Shown here piece after piece: positions 8,669 to 20,162 of a stretch of DNA of 64,000 nucleotides (positions within the stretch are counted from its first letter, which is position 1; every line of letters begins with the position of its first letter). The translations under genes and the position numbers were made by a program. A model generated the notes under the pieces. It saw only the letters and a program-made list of their open reading frames with translations, was not told the origin of the DNA and ran no database searches. Location of the stretch: contig JAIQFB010000012.1 of assembly GCA_020073485.1 (NCBI GenBank), forward strand, positions 62,001 to 126,000, written 5' to 3'. The stretch is from Terriglobia bacterium. GTDB lineage: Bacteria; Acidobacteriota; Terriglobia; Acidiferrales; UBA7541.

Positions 8669-9391
8669 TTAAAACACTTTGAAGATGCGGCGCCAGCGAA
8701 CGATGCTCGGGTGCAAGAAAACACTCAGGTACGTAGTCATCCGGTCGCGGACGTGTCCCGGATCCCAGGCTTCGCCCGGCGCGTCGATGGACATATACAC
8801 CAGAATCGGCGTGCCAATAATATTTTCGTTGGGCACGAATCCCCAGTACCGGCTGTCATAGGAATCGTCCCGGTTGTCGCCCATCATGAAATATTCGTGC
8901 GCGGGAACCGTGACCGGGCCGTAATTGTCGGTCGGGTTGGGAGGCGCCGCGCGGTACGGCTCATCCAGTTTCTTGCCGTTGATGTACACCACGCCTTCGC
9001 GAATTTCCAGGTTGTCGCCCGGCAAACCAATCAGGCGCTTGATGTAATCCGGCTTCTCGGGAAGGGGCGCAATGAACACAACGATCTGCTGGCGATGCGG
9101 CTCGCGCCACAGGCGCTCGTGCAGCGGCGTCATGGGCACCTCGGCGTTGTAGCCGAAGCGGCTCATGAGCAGGTGATCTCCGACGAGCAAGGTTCTTTCC
9201 ATCGATCCCGACGGAATCACGCGGGCCTGCACGATTGTTCCGGTGATGAACAAAAACGCCAGGATGACCCAGACCCAGGACAATACCTCGCGCAGGATGA
9301 TCTTGCCCAAGTCCGGCTTTGATTCCGCCGGCGCTTCGCGCGAACTCTCCTGGGGGTTCTCCGGGTTTTGAATTATCTCTTCACCGCTCAT
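8669..9391 (-). CDS. lepB: Signal peptidase I
   Basis: A 240-residue membrane serine protease that removes signal peptides from exported proteins. One N-terminal membrane segment (VLSWVWVILAFLFITGTIV) is followed by IPSGSMERTLLVGD with the nucleophile Ser63, YIKRLIGLPGDNLEI with the general base Lys118, and MGDNRDDSYDSRYWGFVP (box E). The ATG at 9391 is chosen because GGTGA sits 5 bases upstream; an upstream ATG at 9406 has no clear site. The start lies just inside the spacing after the purF stop, so lepB is probably translated from the purine operon mRNA. Confidence 0.95.
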   Translation of the reverse strand: MSGEEIIQNPENPQESSREAPAESKPDLGKIILREVLSWVWVILAFLFITGTIVQARVIPSGSMERTLLVGDHLLMSRFGYNAEVPMTPLHERLWREPHRQQIVVFIAPLPEKPDYIKRLIGLPGDNLEIREGVVYINGKKLDEPYRAAPPNPTDNYGPVTVPAHEYFMMGDNRDDSYDSRYWGFVPNENIIGTPILVYMSIDAPGEAWDPGHVRDRMTTYLSVFLHPSIVRWRRIFKVF

Positions 9392-9395
9392 TTTT

Positions 9396-13285
<3,890 letters not shown>

Positions 13286-13308
13286 GTTTTCGTTCGAGAT
13301 GATTCCTG

Positions 13309-13384
13309 GTAGCGCCAGCGTCCCGCCGACAGTTTCTCGGACCACAAACTCAGCGAAAGAATGCCGGTGAGACGCCGGCACTAC
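13309..13384. repeat. REP/BIME-like palindrome (GCCGGCGTCTC core) between purQ and purL
   Basis: The left arm starting at 13309 (GTAGCGCCAGCGTCCCGCCG) and right arm ending at 13384 (CGGTGAGACGCCGGCACTAC) are inverted copies with several mismatches. The right arm is itself a hairpin (TGCCGG...CCGGCA, 13362-13380). The ends are GTAG and CTAC. It lies inside the purine operon, after the purQ stop and before the chosen purL start. Confidence 0.7.
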
Positions 13385-13397
13385 ATAAAACCCGTGC

Positions 13398-14108
13398 TTA
13401 CGCCGAAACGCTGGCCCGCCGCGTGAGCGATTCGATCAACGACCGAAAAATCACCAGGCCGTCGTCCGAACCGAGCGCCGCTTCCACCGCGCGCTCCGGA
13501 TGCGGCATCAGGCCCACCACATTGCGCTCTTTGTTGCAGATGCCCGCGATGTTTGCGAGCGACCCGTTCGGATTCGCCGCAGCATCCTCGCGCCCGTCGG
13601 GCGTTGTGTAGCGGAACACGATCTGGTGATGGCGCTCGAGTTCCGCCAGCGTCGCTTCGTCGCAAAAATAATTTCCGTCGCCGTGCGCAATTGGAATTTG
13701 TAGCACTTGGCCGGGTTTGGCCGCGGCGGTAAACGGCGTGTCCGTGGTTTCCACGCGGATGTGCACCTGCCGGCAAACGAATCGCATCCCGGCATTGCGC
13801 TGCAGCACGCCCGGCAGCAGCCCCGCCTCGCACAGAATTTGAAATCCGTTGCAGATGCCCAAAACCAGGCCGCCCGCGTGCGCGAATTTTTCCACCGCGC
13901 GCATCACCGGAGAAAATCGGGCAATCGCGCCGGTCCGCAGGTAATCGCCATAGGAAAATCCCCCGGGCAGCACGATCGCGTCAAAGCCGGAAACGTCTTC
14001 GGATTGATGCCACAGGAATTCGACGGGCTGGTGGAGGACATGCCCGAGCGCATAGTACGCGTCGTGGTCGCAATTCGAGCCCGGAAACACGACCACACCA
14101 AATTTCAT
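13398..14108 (-). CDS. purQ: Phosphoribosylformylglycinamidine synthase, glutaminase subunit (PurQ)
   Basis: A 236-residue class I glutamine amidotransferase that supplies ammonia to Pur[20 protein letters not shown] is the family N-terminus. [19 protein letters not shown] holds the nucleophile Cys86, and [12 protein letters not shown] holds His203 and Glu205. The length is typical. It is the first gene of the minus-strand purine run. PurS, the third subunit of this type of complex, is not encoded next to it. Confidence 0.97.
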   Translation of the reverse strand: MKFGVVVFPGSNCDHDAYYALGHVLHQPVEFLWHQSEDVSGFDAIVLPGGFSYGDYLRTGAIARFSPVMRAVEKFAHAGGLVLGICNGFQILCEAGLLPGVLQRNAGMRFVCRQVHIRVETTDTPFTAAAKPGQVLQIPIAHGDGNYFCDEATLAELERHHQIVFRYTTPDGREDAAANPNGSLANIAGICNKERNVVGLMPHPERAVEAALGSDDGLVIFRSLIESLTRRASVSA

Positions 14109-14359
14109 CGCGTGGAATCTCCCCTCGCATGGATTTTATCACAGGGCGCGCGGATATCTACGGCCCCCTGGAAGGAGCGGTGGTTTGCTTCGCACAAGCT
14201 TCAGGCTAGTCACCGGAAGCGCGGTTTTTCAGCCGCTAGCGAAGATTTGCTCCGGAGCACGCCTCCACCCGGAGGCGGGCACACGACAGGCGATTACCGC
14301 TGCGCCCTGCCGGAACTGGAGCGGTTAGAATCAAGAAACCGGAGCCTGAAGAACGCTCC

Positions 14360-14860
14360 TCAGTCCGCGCTTGCAGCCTGCGCTGCCGGATGACCGGACA
14401 TTTGTTCCTTCATCTTCTGTGCCATTTCCTTCGGCGTGGGCTCCGCAATATGCGTCGCGACCATCCACATGTAGCCCTCGGGATCGATCAGTGTTCCGGT
14501 GCGGTCGCCCCAGAACATATCCTTCACCTCTCCCTTGAGCGTGGCCCCGAGCTTTACGGCCTTGGCAACCGTCTTGTCCACTTTTTCCGTCAGGAGGTAC
14601 AACGACGTCGGCGAGGCGCCCAGTGCCTTCGCGCCGCGCGAACCCATCTGCGGCATTTCCGGTCCCAACATCAATGTCGTGCCGCGCAGCGTCAACTCGG
14701 CGTGGATGGCCTTGCCGTCCGGGCCATTCATGATTCCCCGTTTGGTAAAGCCGAATGCTTTTTGATAAAAGGCGGCTGCCGCTTTCACATCCGTCACCGT
14801 CAGCATCGCCGTTACCGCACCGTACTGCTTTTTATTGAGTGGATCGACTTTCTTTGCCAT
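14360..14860 (-). CDS. VOC family (glyoxalase/PhnB-like) protein
   Basis: A 166-residue vicinal-oxygen-chelate protein. AVTAMLTVTDVKAAAAFYQKAF is the first beta-alpha-beta unit and GTLIDPEGYMWMVATHI the typical end of the second. The ELTLRGTTLMLGPEMP segment resembles PhnB-like members. Metal ligands cannot be assigned safely. The ATG at 14860 is chosen for the AGGAG at 6-10 bases upstream; the open frame continues to 14953. It stands alone; the function is unknown. Confidence 0.85.
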   Translation of the reverse strand: MAKKVDPLNKKQYGAVTAMLTVTDVKAAAAFYQKAFGFTKRGIMNGPDGKAIHAELTLRGTTLMLGPEMPQMGSRGAKALGASPTSLYLLTEKVDKTVAKAVKLGATLKGEVKDMFWGDRTGTLIDPEGYMWMVATHIAEPTPKEMAQKMKEQMSGHPAAQAASAD

Positions 14861-15073
14861 GGCACTCCTTTTCTGAGGCGAGATTTCGAGCTGAATTTCG
14901 GAGGAAATTGCTCCTGTTGCTCCGCTCGCGGATAGCTCCGCGGCGGGGCACAAGGGTACTTCAATGAGAAACGTCCGGTCAACTTGGGAGTCGGTAACAC
15001 TGCATGTCTCGCCGGGCTGCCGCTGCGCCGGTGAAATTTTGGGAAATTACACGGGATTTCATTCAGACGGAAC

Positions 15074-15517
15074 TCATCGCGTTTTCAAGGAAAGCGAATC
15101 TCGGCCGGCGGCCGGCGCGAAGTTCCAGTCATCGGGTGGGTCGCTGACCGGCCAGAACTCGGGCGCGGGACTCATGAATTCGACTCCGATGTGCGTCAAG
15201 CCGCCATTGGCTGGCGTGGAATACACCACGCGAGCGGCCTGGTCGTCCCAGGTAGTCGGGTTCATGAGTAAGACCTGTTGCCCCAACTCGACTTTCGCAA
15301 ACAAAACCAAGAGAGCCCCGTGCGCATTGAAGGAAACGGTGAATGCCTCTTCCTTGAAGGGTTTTCGCTTGGGCGATTCTCCGCATACGAAAACCGGCAG
15401 GCCTCGTGACAGCCGCTGGCTGCGTCGATTCACGGAATTAGGTGTCGGAGCCACGGTTGAATTCCTTTCGGAGTACAACTCCAATATAGCTTTCGTGTCT
15501 TGTCTCTTGGGCGCCAT
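15074..15517 (-). CDS. PilZ-domain-like protein
   Basis: A protein of about 147 residues. RRSQRLSRGLPVFV resembles the RxxxR arm of PilZ domains that bind cyclic di-GMP. VSFNAHGALLVLFAKVELGQQVLLMNP fits the (D/N)xSxxG strand with Asn-Ala-His-Gly in place of the usual Asp-x-Ser-x-x-Gly, and GGLTHIGVEFMSPAPEFW is the characteristic last strand. The degenerate second motif leaves ligand binding uncertain. The start is uncertain: ATG at 15517 or GTG at 15535, neither with a strong site. Confidence 0.72.
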   Translation of the reverse strand: MAPKRQDTKAILELYSERNSTVAPTPNSVNRRSQRLSRGLPVFVCGESPKRKPFKEEAFTVSFNAHGALLVLFAKVELGQQVLLMNPTTWDDQAARVVYSTPANGGLTHIGVEFMSPAPEFWPVSDPPDDWNFAPAAGRDSLSLKTR

Positions 15518-15752
15518 GCATGGAAACGTTTCCACGGGACAAACTGCACTTCCGACCAGCTTACTTGGGTGACAGCCTGTTGAATGATTATTAAGGAATT
15601 GTTTTCGGAAGGCGAACGCCGGAATGCAGAGTGGCTAAAGGCCACGGGGACGCGCACTCGAACTGGCTCCCGCCACCGGGCACAACTGTAGAGACGATTA
15701 TTTGGATGGAGATTTTGCATCGCCCCGAAATGGGACGCTGGACCAAAAGTTA

Positions 15753-16004
15753 CTAGTGTCCAGAAACGCGCTTCGGCAACATGTGTCCCGGGCGGCGATG
15801 AAAGGCGAGATACGCCAGTATCATCACGAACGCCGATCCCAGGCCCACCGCAGCCGAGTCGAGGCCCAAGCCCAGAATCCCGGCGCCGAGCATGATCATG
15901 CCCAGCACCGCGAGATTTGCGCCTGCATATACTTCCAGTACGAGATCACCGATAACGAAGGAAATTGCACCCACAACGAGGCCCCAGTTCACCCAAACAG
16001 ACAT
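15753..16004 (-). CDS. Small membrane protein of unknown function
   Basis: 83 residues with two or three hydrophobic helices (WGLVVGAISFVIGDLVLEV, ANLAVLGMIMLGAGILGLGL and GLGSAFVMILAYLAF) and a short basic C-terminus. A strong site (GGAGGGA) lies 6-8 bases upstream of the ATG, which supports real translation. No family is recognised. It stands between PilZ and glmU, in its own unit. Confidence 0.65.
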   Translation of the reverse strand: MSVWVNWGLVVGAISFVIGDLVLEVYAGANLAVLGMIMLGAGILGLGLDSAAVGLGSAFVMILAYLAFHRRPGHMLPKRVSGH

Positions 16005-16124
16005 GGTTCGGTCCCTCCCTGGGAAAGTGGGCGCAGAATATCACCGGTTTAACCGGGGGGCAACAGTTTCATTCTGGCACGGGGTATGAAATGGTTACCC
16101 CATAAACGATTGGTAACTATTGAG

Positions 16125-16210
16125 GTAGCGAGGAAGCGTAGACTTCAGCCTGCGCGGTTCAAATGTTGCACGAGTAAGCTCTAACCCGCGCAGGCTGAAA
16201 CCTACGCTAC
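16125..16210. repeat. REP/BIME-like palindrome, GGCTTCAGCC family, two arms
   Basis: The left arm from 16125 (GTAGCGAGGAAGCGTAGACTTCAGCCTGCG...) and right arm 16183-16210 (...GCAGGCTGAAACCTACGCTAC) are imperfect inverted copies with GTAG/CTAC ends. The right end overlaps the glmU stop codon (TAG, 16207-16209 on the minus strand). Confidence 0.8.
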
Positions 16211-17664
16211 TTCTTCTTGGGGGAAATTTTGCGCTTTGCTTTCTTGCGGCTTCGCGATTTCGCGGGCTTTGCGATTGCCGCCAGTTCGCGACGCCGCATC
16301 TCGGCCCATCCGAGTTTGTTGACTTGCTGGCCGCGGGCGAGGCCGAGGGCATCGGGGGGCACGTTCTTGGTGATCACCGATCCAGCTCCCACGTACGCGC
16401 CGTCGCCGACGCGCACAGGGGCGACCAGCGCGGTGTCGCTGCCGATAAAGACGCCTTTGCCAATCGTGGTGGGATTCTTGTTCACGCCGTCGTAGTTGCA
16501 GGTGATCGTGCCCGCTCCAATGTTGGTGCCGCTGCCGACACGCGCGTCGCCCAGATAGGTCAGGTGCATGGACTTCACACCCTCGCCGAGTACGCTCTTT
16601 TTCACTTCCACGAAATTGCCGACGCGCGCGTTTTCTTCCAGGCGCGCGCCGTCGCGCAGATGCGCGAACGGGCCCACCTGCACGCCGCGCGAGAGGTGGC
16701 TGGCGGTCACGATGGAATAGGGCTTAACCAGCACACCGTCTTCGAGCACGGCGTCGGAAAGGATGCTGCCGGCGCGCACCGTGCAATTCTCGCCGATGCG
16801 CGTCTTGCCGAGCAGTTGCACGCCGGGCTCGATGCGCGTGTCCGCGCCGATCGTTACTTCCGGATCGATCAGGATTGTATCCGGCAATTCCAAGGTCACA
16901 CCCGCGTCCATCACGGCGGCGCGCTTGCGGCGGCGGAATACCGCGTCCACCGCGGCCAGATCGGCGCGCGTGTTGCATCCCAGGACTTCATCGGGATCGG
17001 CAGCCAGGACCGCCTGCACGTTTTCGCCCTTCTGCCGCAACACGGCGATGGCGTCGGTCAGGTAAAGTTCCTTATGCACGTTCTGCGGCTTGAGCGAAGC
17101 CAGGCACGGCCACAACTTGTCGAGCGAAAAGCAGTAGATGCTTGAATTGATCTCGTGGATCGCGCGTTGCTCCCCGGAGAGCGCGGAATCTTCCACGATG
17201 GCCGCGACCGAGCCGTCTTCGCGGCGCACGATGCGGCCGTACCCGGCCGGATTTTCGATTTCCGCGGAAAGGATGGTCGCGGCGGCGCCCGATTCCCGGT
17301 GCGCTGCAGCCAGAGCGGCAAGCGTTTCGGTGCGAATCAGCGGCGCGTCGCCCGGCAGCAATATGGCGAACTTCACGCGCGCGGGGATTGCGCGCCGCGC
17401 CACCTGCATGGCGTGGCCGGTGCCGCGCTGCGGCTGCTGCAACGCCGTCTCGACGCCCAACGGCGCGACCGCTGACGTTACGTCCTCAGCCTGATGGCCA
17501 ACCACCGCAATAATTTCCCGCGCTTTCAGCGGCTGGCAGGCGCGCACCACATGCTCGACCAGAGGACGCCCTCCGGCGCGGTGCAGCACCTTGGCCAGCG
17601 CGGATTTCAGGCGCGTGCCCTTGCCAGCGGCCAGGATCACGATTGCGATGTCGGGGTTAGCCAT
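16207..17664 (-). CDS. glmU: Bifunctional UDP-N-acetylglucosamine pyrophosphorylase / glucosamine-1-phosphate N-acetyltransferase
   Basis: A 485-residue two-domain enzyme that makes UDP-GlcNAc for peptidoglycan and LPS. The uridyltransferase domain begins IVILAAGKGTRLKSALAKVLH (the GxGTRMxS-type nucleotide loop). The C-terminal left-handed beta-helix contains ARVGNFVEVKKSVLGEGVK, LGDARVGSGTNIGAGTITCNYDG and KNPTTIGKGVFIGSDTALVAPV. It ends in an unusual Lys/Arg-rich tail (about 20 residues). The ATG at 17664 fits the family start; the frame is open to 17733. It lies directly downstream of lpxC. Confidence 0.96.
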   Translation of the reverse strand: MANPDIAIVILAAGKGTRLKSALAKVLHRAGGRPLVEHVVRACQPLKAREIIAVVGHQAEDVTSAVAPLGVETALQQPQRGTGHAMQVARRAIPARVKFAILLPGDAPLIRTETLAALAAAHRESGAAATILSAEIENPAGYGRIVRREDGSVAAIVEDSALSGEQRAIHEINSSIYCFSLDKLWPCLASLKPQNVHKELYLTDAIAVLRQKGENVQAVLAADPDEVLGCNTRADLAAVDAVFRRRKRAAVMDAGVTLELPDTILIDPEVTIGADTRIEPGVQLLGKTRIGENCTVRAGSILSDAVLEDGVLVKPYSIVTASHLSRGVQVGPFAHLRDGARLEENARVGNFVEVKKSVLGEGVKSMHLTYLGDARVGSGTNIGAGTITCNYDGVNKNPTTIGKGVFIGSDTALVAPVRVGDGAYVGAGSVITKNVPPDALGLARGQQVNKLGWAEMRRRELAAIAKPAKSRSRKKAKRKISPKKK

Positions 17665-17773
17665 GCCGATATTGTCAGTGGTTCGCACCGGTTTGACAAT
17701 CCAGCGCAAGGCAAAGCGATGCGAAAGGAACACTTAATCCAACAAGCACAGCCGGATCGCGCCAGTTGCAGGG

Positions 17774-18682
17774 TCAATCCCCGGCCGGGGCTGAGGCCTC
17801 TATGGTGTGAGTCGGGCGATGCTCCGCGGGGGCTTCGTCGTACGTCTCGGTCCACAGCGTGGGATCGGCCAGCAAGCGGGTAACAAGCTGTGTGTGCAGC
17901 GCGTGGCCCGCTTTGTAGGCCTCGACGCGCGCCAGCAGTGGCCGGCCCACCAGGGCCAGGTCGCCGATTAGGTCCAGCGCCTTATGCCGCCCGAACTCAT
18001 CCGGAAAGCGCAGCGGGCCGTTCATCACTCCGTTTTCGTTCAGGACGATGGCGTTGTCGAGCGAGCCGCCGCGAATTAGGCCCATGCGGCGCAATCCCTC
18101 AAAATCCTGCACGAATCCGAAAGTCCTGGCCGGCGCCAGCATATTGCTGAACGATTCCCGTCCCACGCGCATCTCGACTTCCTGCACGCCCACCGCCGGA
18201 TTTGCGTATTCCACATAGCAGCGAACCTGAAAATCATTCGCCGGATAAATTCCGATGCGGCGGCCTCCATCGCTGAATTCGAGGGGCTTCACGACCTTCA
18301 GGTAGCGCCGTCGCTTCCGCAAGCGGCGAATTCCCGCCTGGCCCAGCATCTCAATAAACGGCTGCGACGACCCATCCAGGATGGGCAATTCCAGCGCGTC
18401 CAGCTCGATGTAGACATTGTCCACGCCGCAGGAATACAGGGCCGCCAGGAGGTGCTCGGTGGTGGAAAGCAGCACGCCCTTTTTCATCAAGCTTGTGGCA
18501 TAGCTGACTCGGGCGACGTTACGGACGTGCGCCTCGATCTCGAAATTGTCCAGGTCCACTCGACGGAAGACAATTCCCGTGTCCGCCGGTGCAGGCACCA
18601 GCCGCAGTTGAGACTTCACCGCAGTGTGAAGCCCGACTCCCTTGGTGGAAACCGACTTTTCAATCGTGGTTTGGTAAGTCAT
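17774..18682 (-). CDS. lpxC: UDP-3-O-acyl-N-acetylglucosamine deacetylase
   Basis: A 302-residue zinc deacetylase for the committed step of lipid A synthesis. KGVGLHTAVKSQLRLVPAPADTGIVFRR is the N-terminal domain. TTEHLLAALYSCGVDNVYIELDALE gives the first zinc His, and RHKALDLIGDLALVG gives His and Asp ligands. YKAGHALHTQLV carries the catalytic His. The ATG at 18682 is taken from family alignment; a GTG at 18703 is also in frame. No FabZ fusion is present. It is followed by glmU, whose product feeds this pathway. Confidence 0.96.
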   Translation of the reverse strand: MTYQTTIEKSVSTKGVGLHTAVKSQLRLVPAPADTGIVFRRVDLDNFEIEAHVRNVARVSYATSLMKKGVLLSTTEHLLAALYSCGVDNVYIELDALELPILDGSSQPFIEMLGQAGIRRLRKRRRYLKVVKPLEFSDGGRRIGIYPANDFQVRCYVEYANPAVGVQEVEMRVGRESFSNMLAPARTFGFVQDFEGLRRMGLIRGGSLDNAIVLNENGVMNGPLRFPDEFGRHKALDLIGDLALVGRPLLARVEAYKAGHALHTQLVTRLLADPTLWTETYDEAPAEHRPTHTIEASAPAGD

Positions 18683-19001
18683 GGAAAGGTCATATCGTAG
18701 CACTCCTTGGGCCTTCCAGTAAGCAGATTAGACCAATAAAATCAGGTAGTTGCAGACAATTGGTTAATAGTGTGTGGTAAAAAAGACACAAAATGGCATG
18801 ATTGCGTGGTTAAACTGCACCAGTTTGTGACAGTCACTCTTGGCAAGCGAACCTAGCGCCCGCGTTCAGGCGGGTTTGGAGACCGCTAGACAATACCCGC
18901 CTGAACGCGGGCGCTACGTTACCCAAAACCAGGCTCTTACTCGGAGCGCTACTTGTGTCCACCTCCGGTAAAGCTTAAGATAATTTGCTGAGACTTCCCT
19001 G
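18683..19001. other. Intergenic region between lpxC and lipA
   Basis: A divergent 319-base gap that must hold the promoters of both lpxC and lipA. No coding frame is convincing. The only structured element is the perfect inverted repeat at 18854-18916. The part next to lpxC is AT-richer (18720-18800), which fits promoter sequence, but no clear -35/-10 pair could be fixed by eye. Confidence 0.5.
18854..18916. repeat. Perfect 22-base inverted repeat (TAGCGCCCGCGTTCAGG core)
   Basis: Arms 18854-18875 and 18895-18916 are exact reverse complements with a 19-base spacer. Each arm starts or ends in TAGCGCC / GGCGCTA and contains a CCCGC...GCGGG inner hairpin. The design (two REP-like hairpins facing each other) matches the other palindromes of the window, but the core sequence is different. 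Confidence 0.8.
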
Positions 19002-19934
19002 ATGGCGTCGCCATTCCATATCGTTTCGAATTCCGTCCCGGTCACGCCTGCCGGGGTTTCCCTGGACCCAGCTGCGCATCCTCGCCCGGATTGGCTGCGC
19101 GTCAAATTTTTCAATGGTCCGAATTACCAGGAACTGAAACGCATCATGCGCACGCTCGGCCTGAACACCGTGTGCGAAAGCGCGCGGTGCCCCAACATGG
19201 GCGAGTGCTGGGAAAATCGCACGGCGACGTTCATGATTCTGGGAAACATCTGCACGCGCGCGTGCGGGTTTTGCGCCGTGCCATCGGGAAAGCCCGCGGC
19301 GCCTCCGGACGAACTGGAGCCGGAGCGCGTGGCCGAAGCCGCCGAGCGCATGGGTTTGCGCTATGCCGTGGTGACATCCGTGAATCGCGACGACCAACCC
19401 GACGGCGGCGCCGCCATTTTCGCCCGCACGATCCAGGAAATTCACGCGCGTATTCCGGCCTGCAAGGTGGAAGTTCTCATCCCCGATTTTCGCGGGGACT
19501 GGAAGGCGCTCGAAACCGTGATTGCCGCGGGGCCTGAAGTCTTGAACCACAACACGGAAACCGTACCGCGCCTGTATCACGAAGTGCGCAAGGGCGCGAT
19601 CTACGGCAGGTCGCTCGAGCTTCTGCGCCGGGCGAAACTGCTTGCGCCGGAAATGCCCACCAAGACCGGGCTGATGCTGGGCCTGGGCGAAACGCGCGAG
19701 GAAGTCCTTGCGGCGATGCAGGACCTGGCTGCGCAGGGCACCAACATCCTGACGCTGGGGCAGTACATGCAGCCCACACGCGAGCATCTACCTGTCGTAC
19801 GCTTCGTTCACCCCGATGAATTCGCGGAATACAAAACGCTGGGCGAGCAAATGGGTTTTGCGCACGTAGAATCGGGTCCTCTGGTGCGTTCCTCGTATCA
19901 CGCCTTCGAGCAGGAAGCCGCCGCGCACGTTTAA
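19002..19934 (+). CDS. lipA: Lipoyl synthase
   Basis: A 310-residue radical-SAM enzyme that inserts two sulfurs into octanoyl groups on E2 and GcvH proteins. Both Fe-S clusters are visible: CESARCPNMGEC (auxiliary cluster, CxxxxCxxxxxC) and CTRACGFCAV (CxxxCxxC, SAM cluster). MLGLGETREEVLAAMQDL, LTLGQYMQPTREHLPV and the C-terminal GPLVRSSYHA (auxiliary cluster Ser) match LipA. No lipB is nearby. Confidence 0.97.
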   Translation: MASPFHIVSNSVPVTPAGVSLDPAAHPRPDWLRVKFFNGPNYQELKRIMRTLGLNTVCESARCPNMGECWENRTATFMILGNICTRACGFCAVPSGKPAAPPDELEPERVAEAAERMGLRYAVVTSVNRDDQPDGGAAIFARTIQEIHARIPACKVEVLIPDFRGDWKALETVIAAGPEVLNHNTETVPRLYHEVRKGAIYGRSLELLRRAKLLAPEMPTKTGLMLGLGETREEVLAAMQDLAAQGTNILTLGQYMQPTREHLPVVRFVHPDEFAEYKTLGEQMGFAHVESGPLVRSSYHAFEQEAAAHV

Positions 19935-19955
19935 TAATTTCTCGACGCTAAAATA

Positions 19956-20051
19956 TGCCGTCATTCCGAGCAAAGCGAGGAATCCCTCTGCGGTTCTTGC
20001 CTTGCGGGCCGAAAAAAAGAGGGATTCCTCGCTTTGCTCGGAATGACGGCA
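19956..20051. repeat. Perfect 34-base inverted repeat, TCATTCCGAG family
   Basis: Arms 19956-19989 (TGCCGTCATTCCGAGCAAAG...) and 20018-20051 are exact reverse complements of 34 bases, separated by 28 bases. An imperfect copy is at 1468-1576. It follows the lipA stop by 21 bases, so it could fold into a very stable hairpin at the 3' end of that mRNA. No flanking transposase or target duplication is seen. Confidence 0.9.
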
Positions 20052-20162
20052 TAACCCAAGAAACCCAACGCCGGAAGAGTCATTTGCCAGGCCTCCCTCC
20101 GCATCGACCGTTGAAATGGCGTAAGATTCTCTCCCATAATGTCTCCAAAGAGGAAAAATTAG

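Noticed and set aside
8600-9322. Plus-strand frame of 240 codons
   Set aside because: Antisense to lepB, which has its full catalytic motifs.
13286-13381. N-terminal extension of PurL in the longest frame
   Set aside because: It is encoded by a GTAG...CTAC palindrome and does not resemble PurL N-termini.
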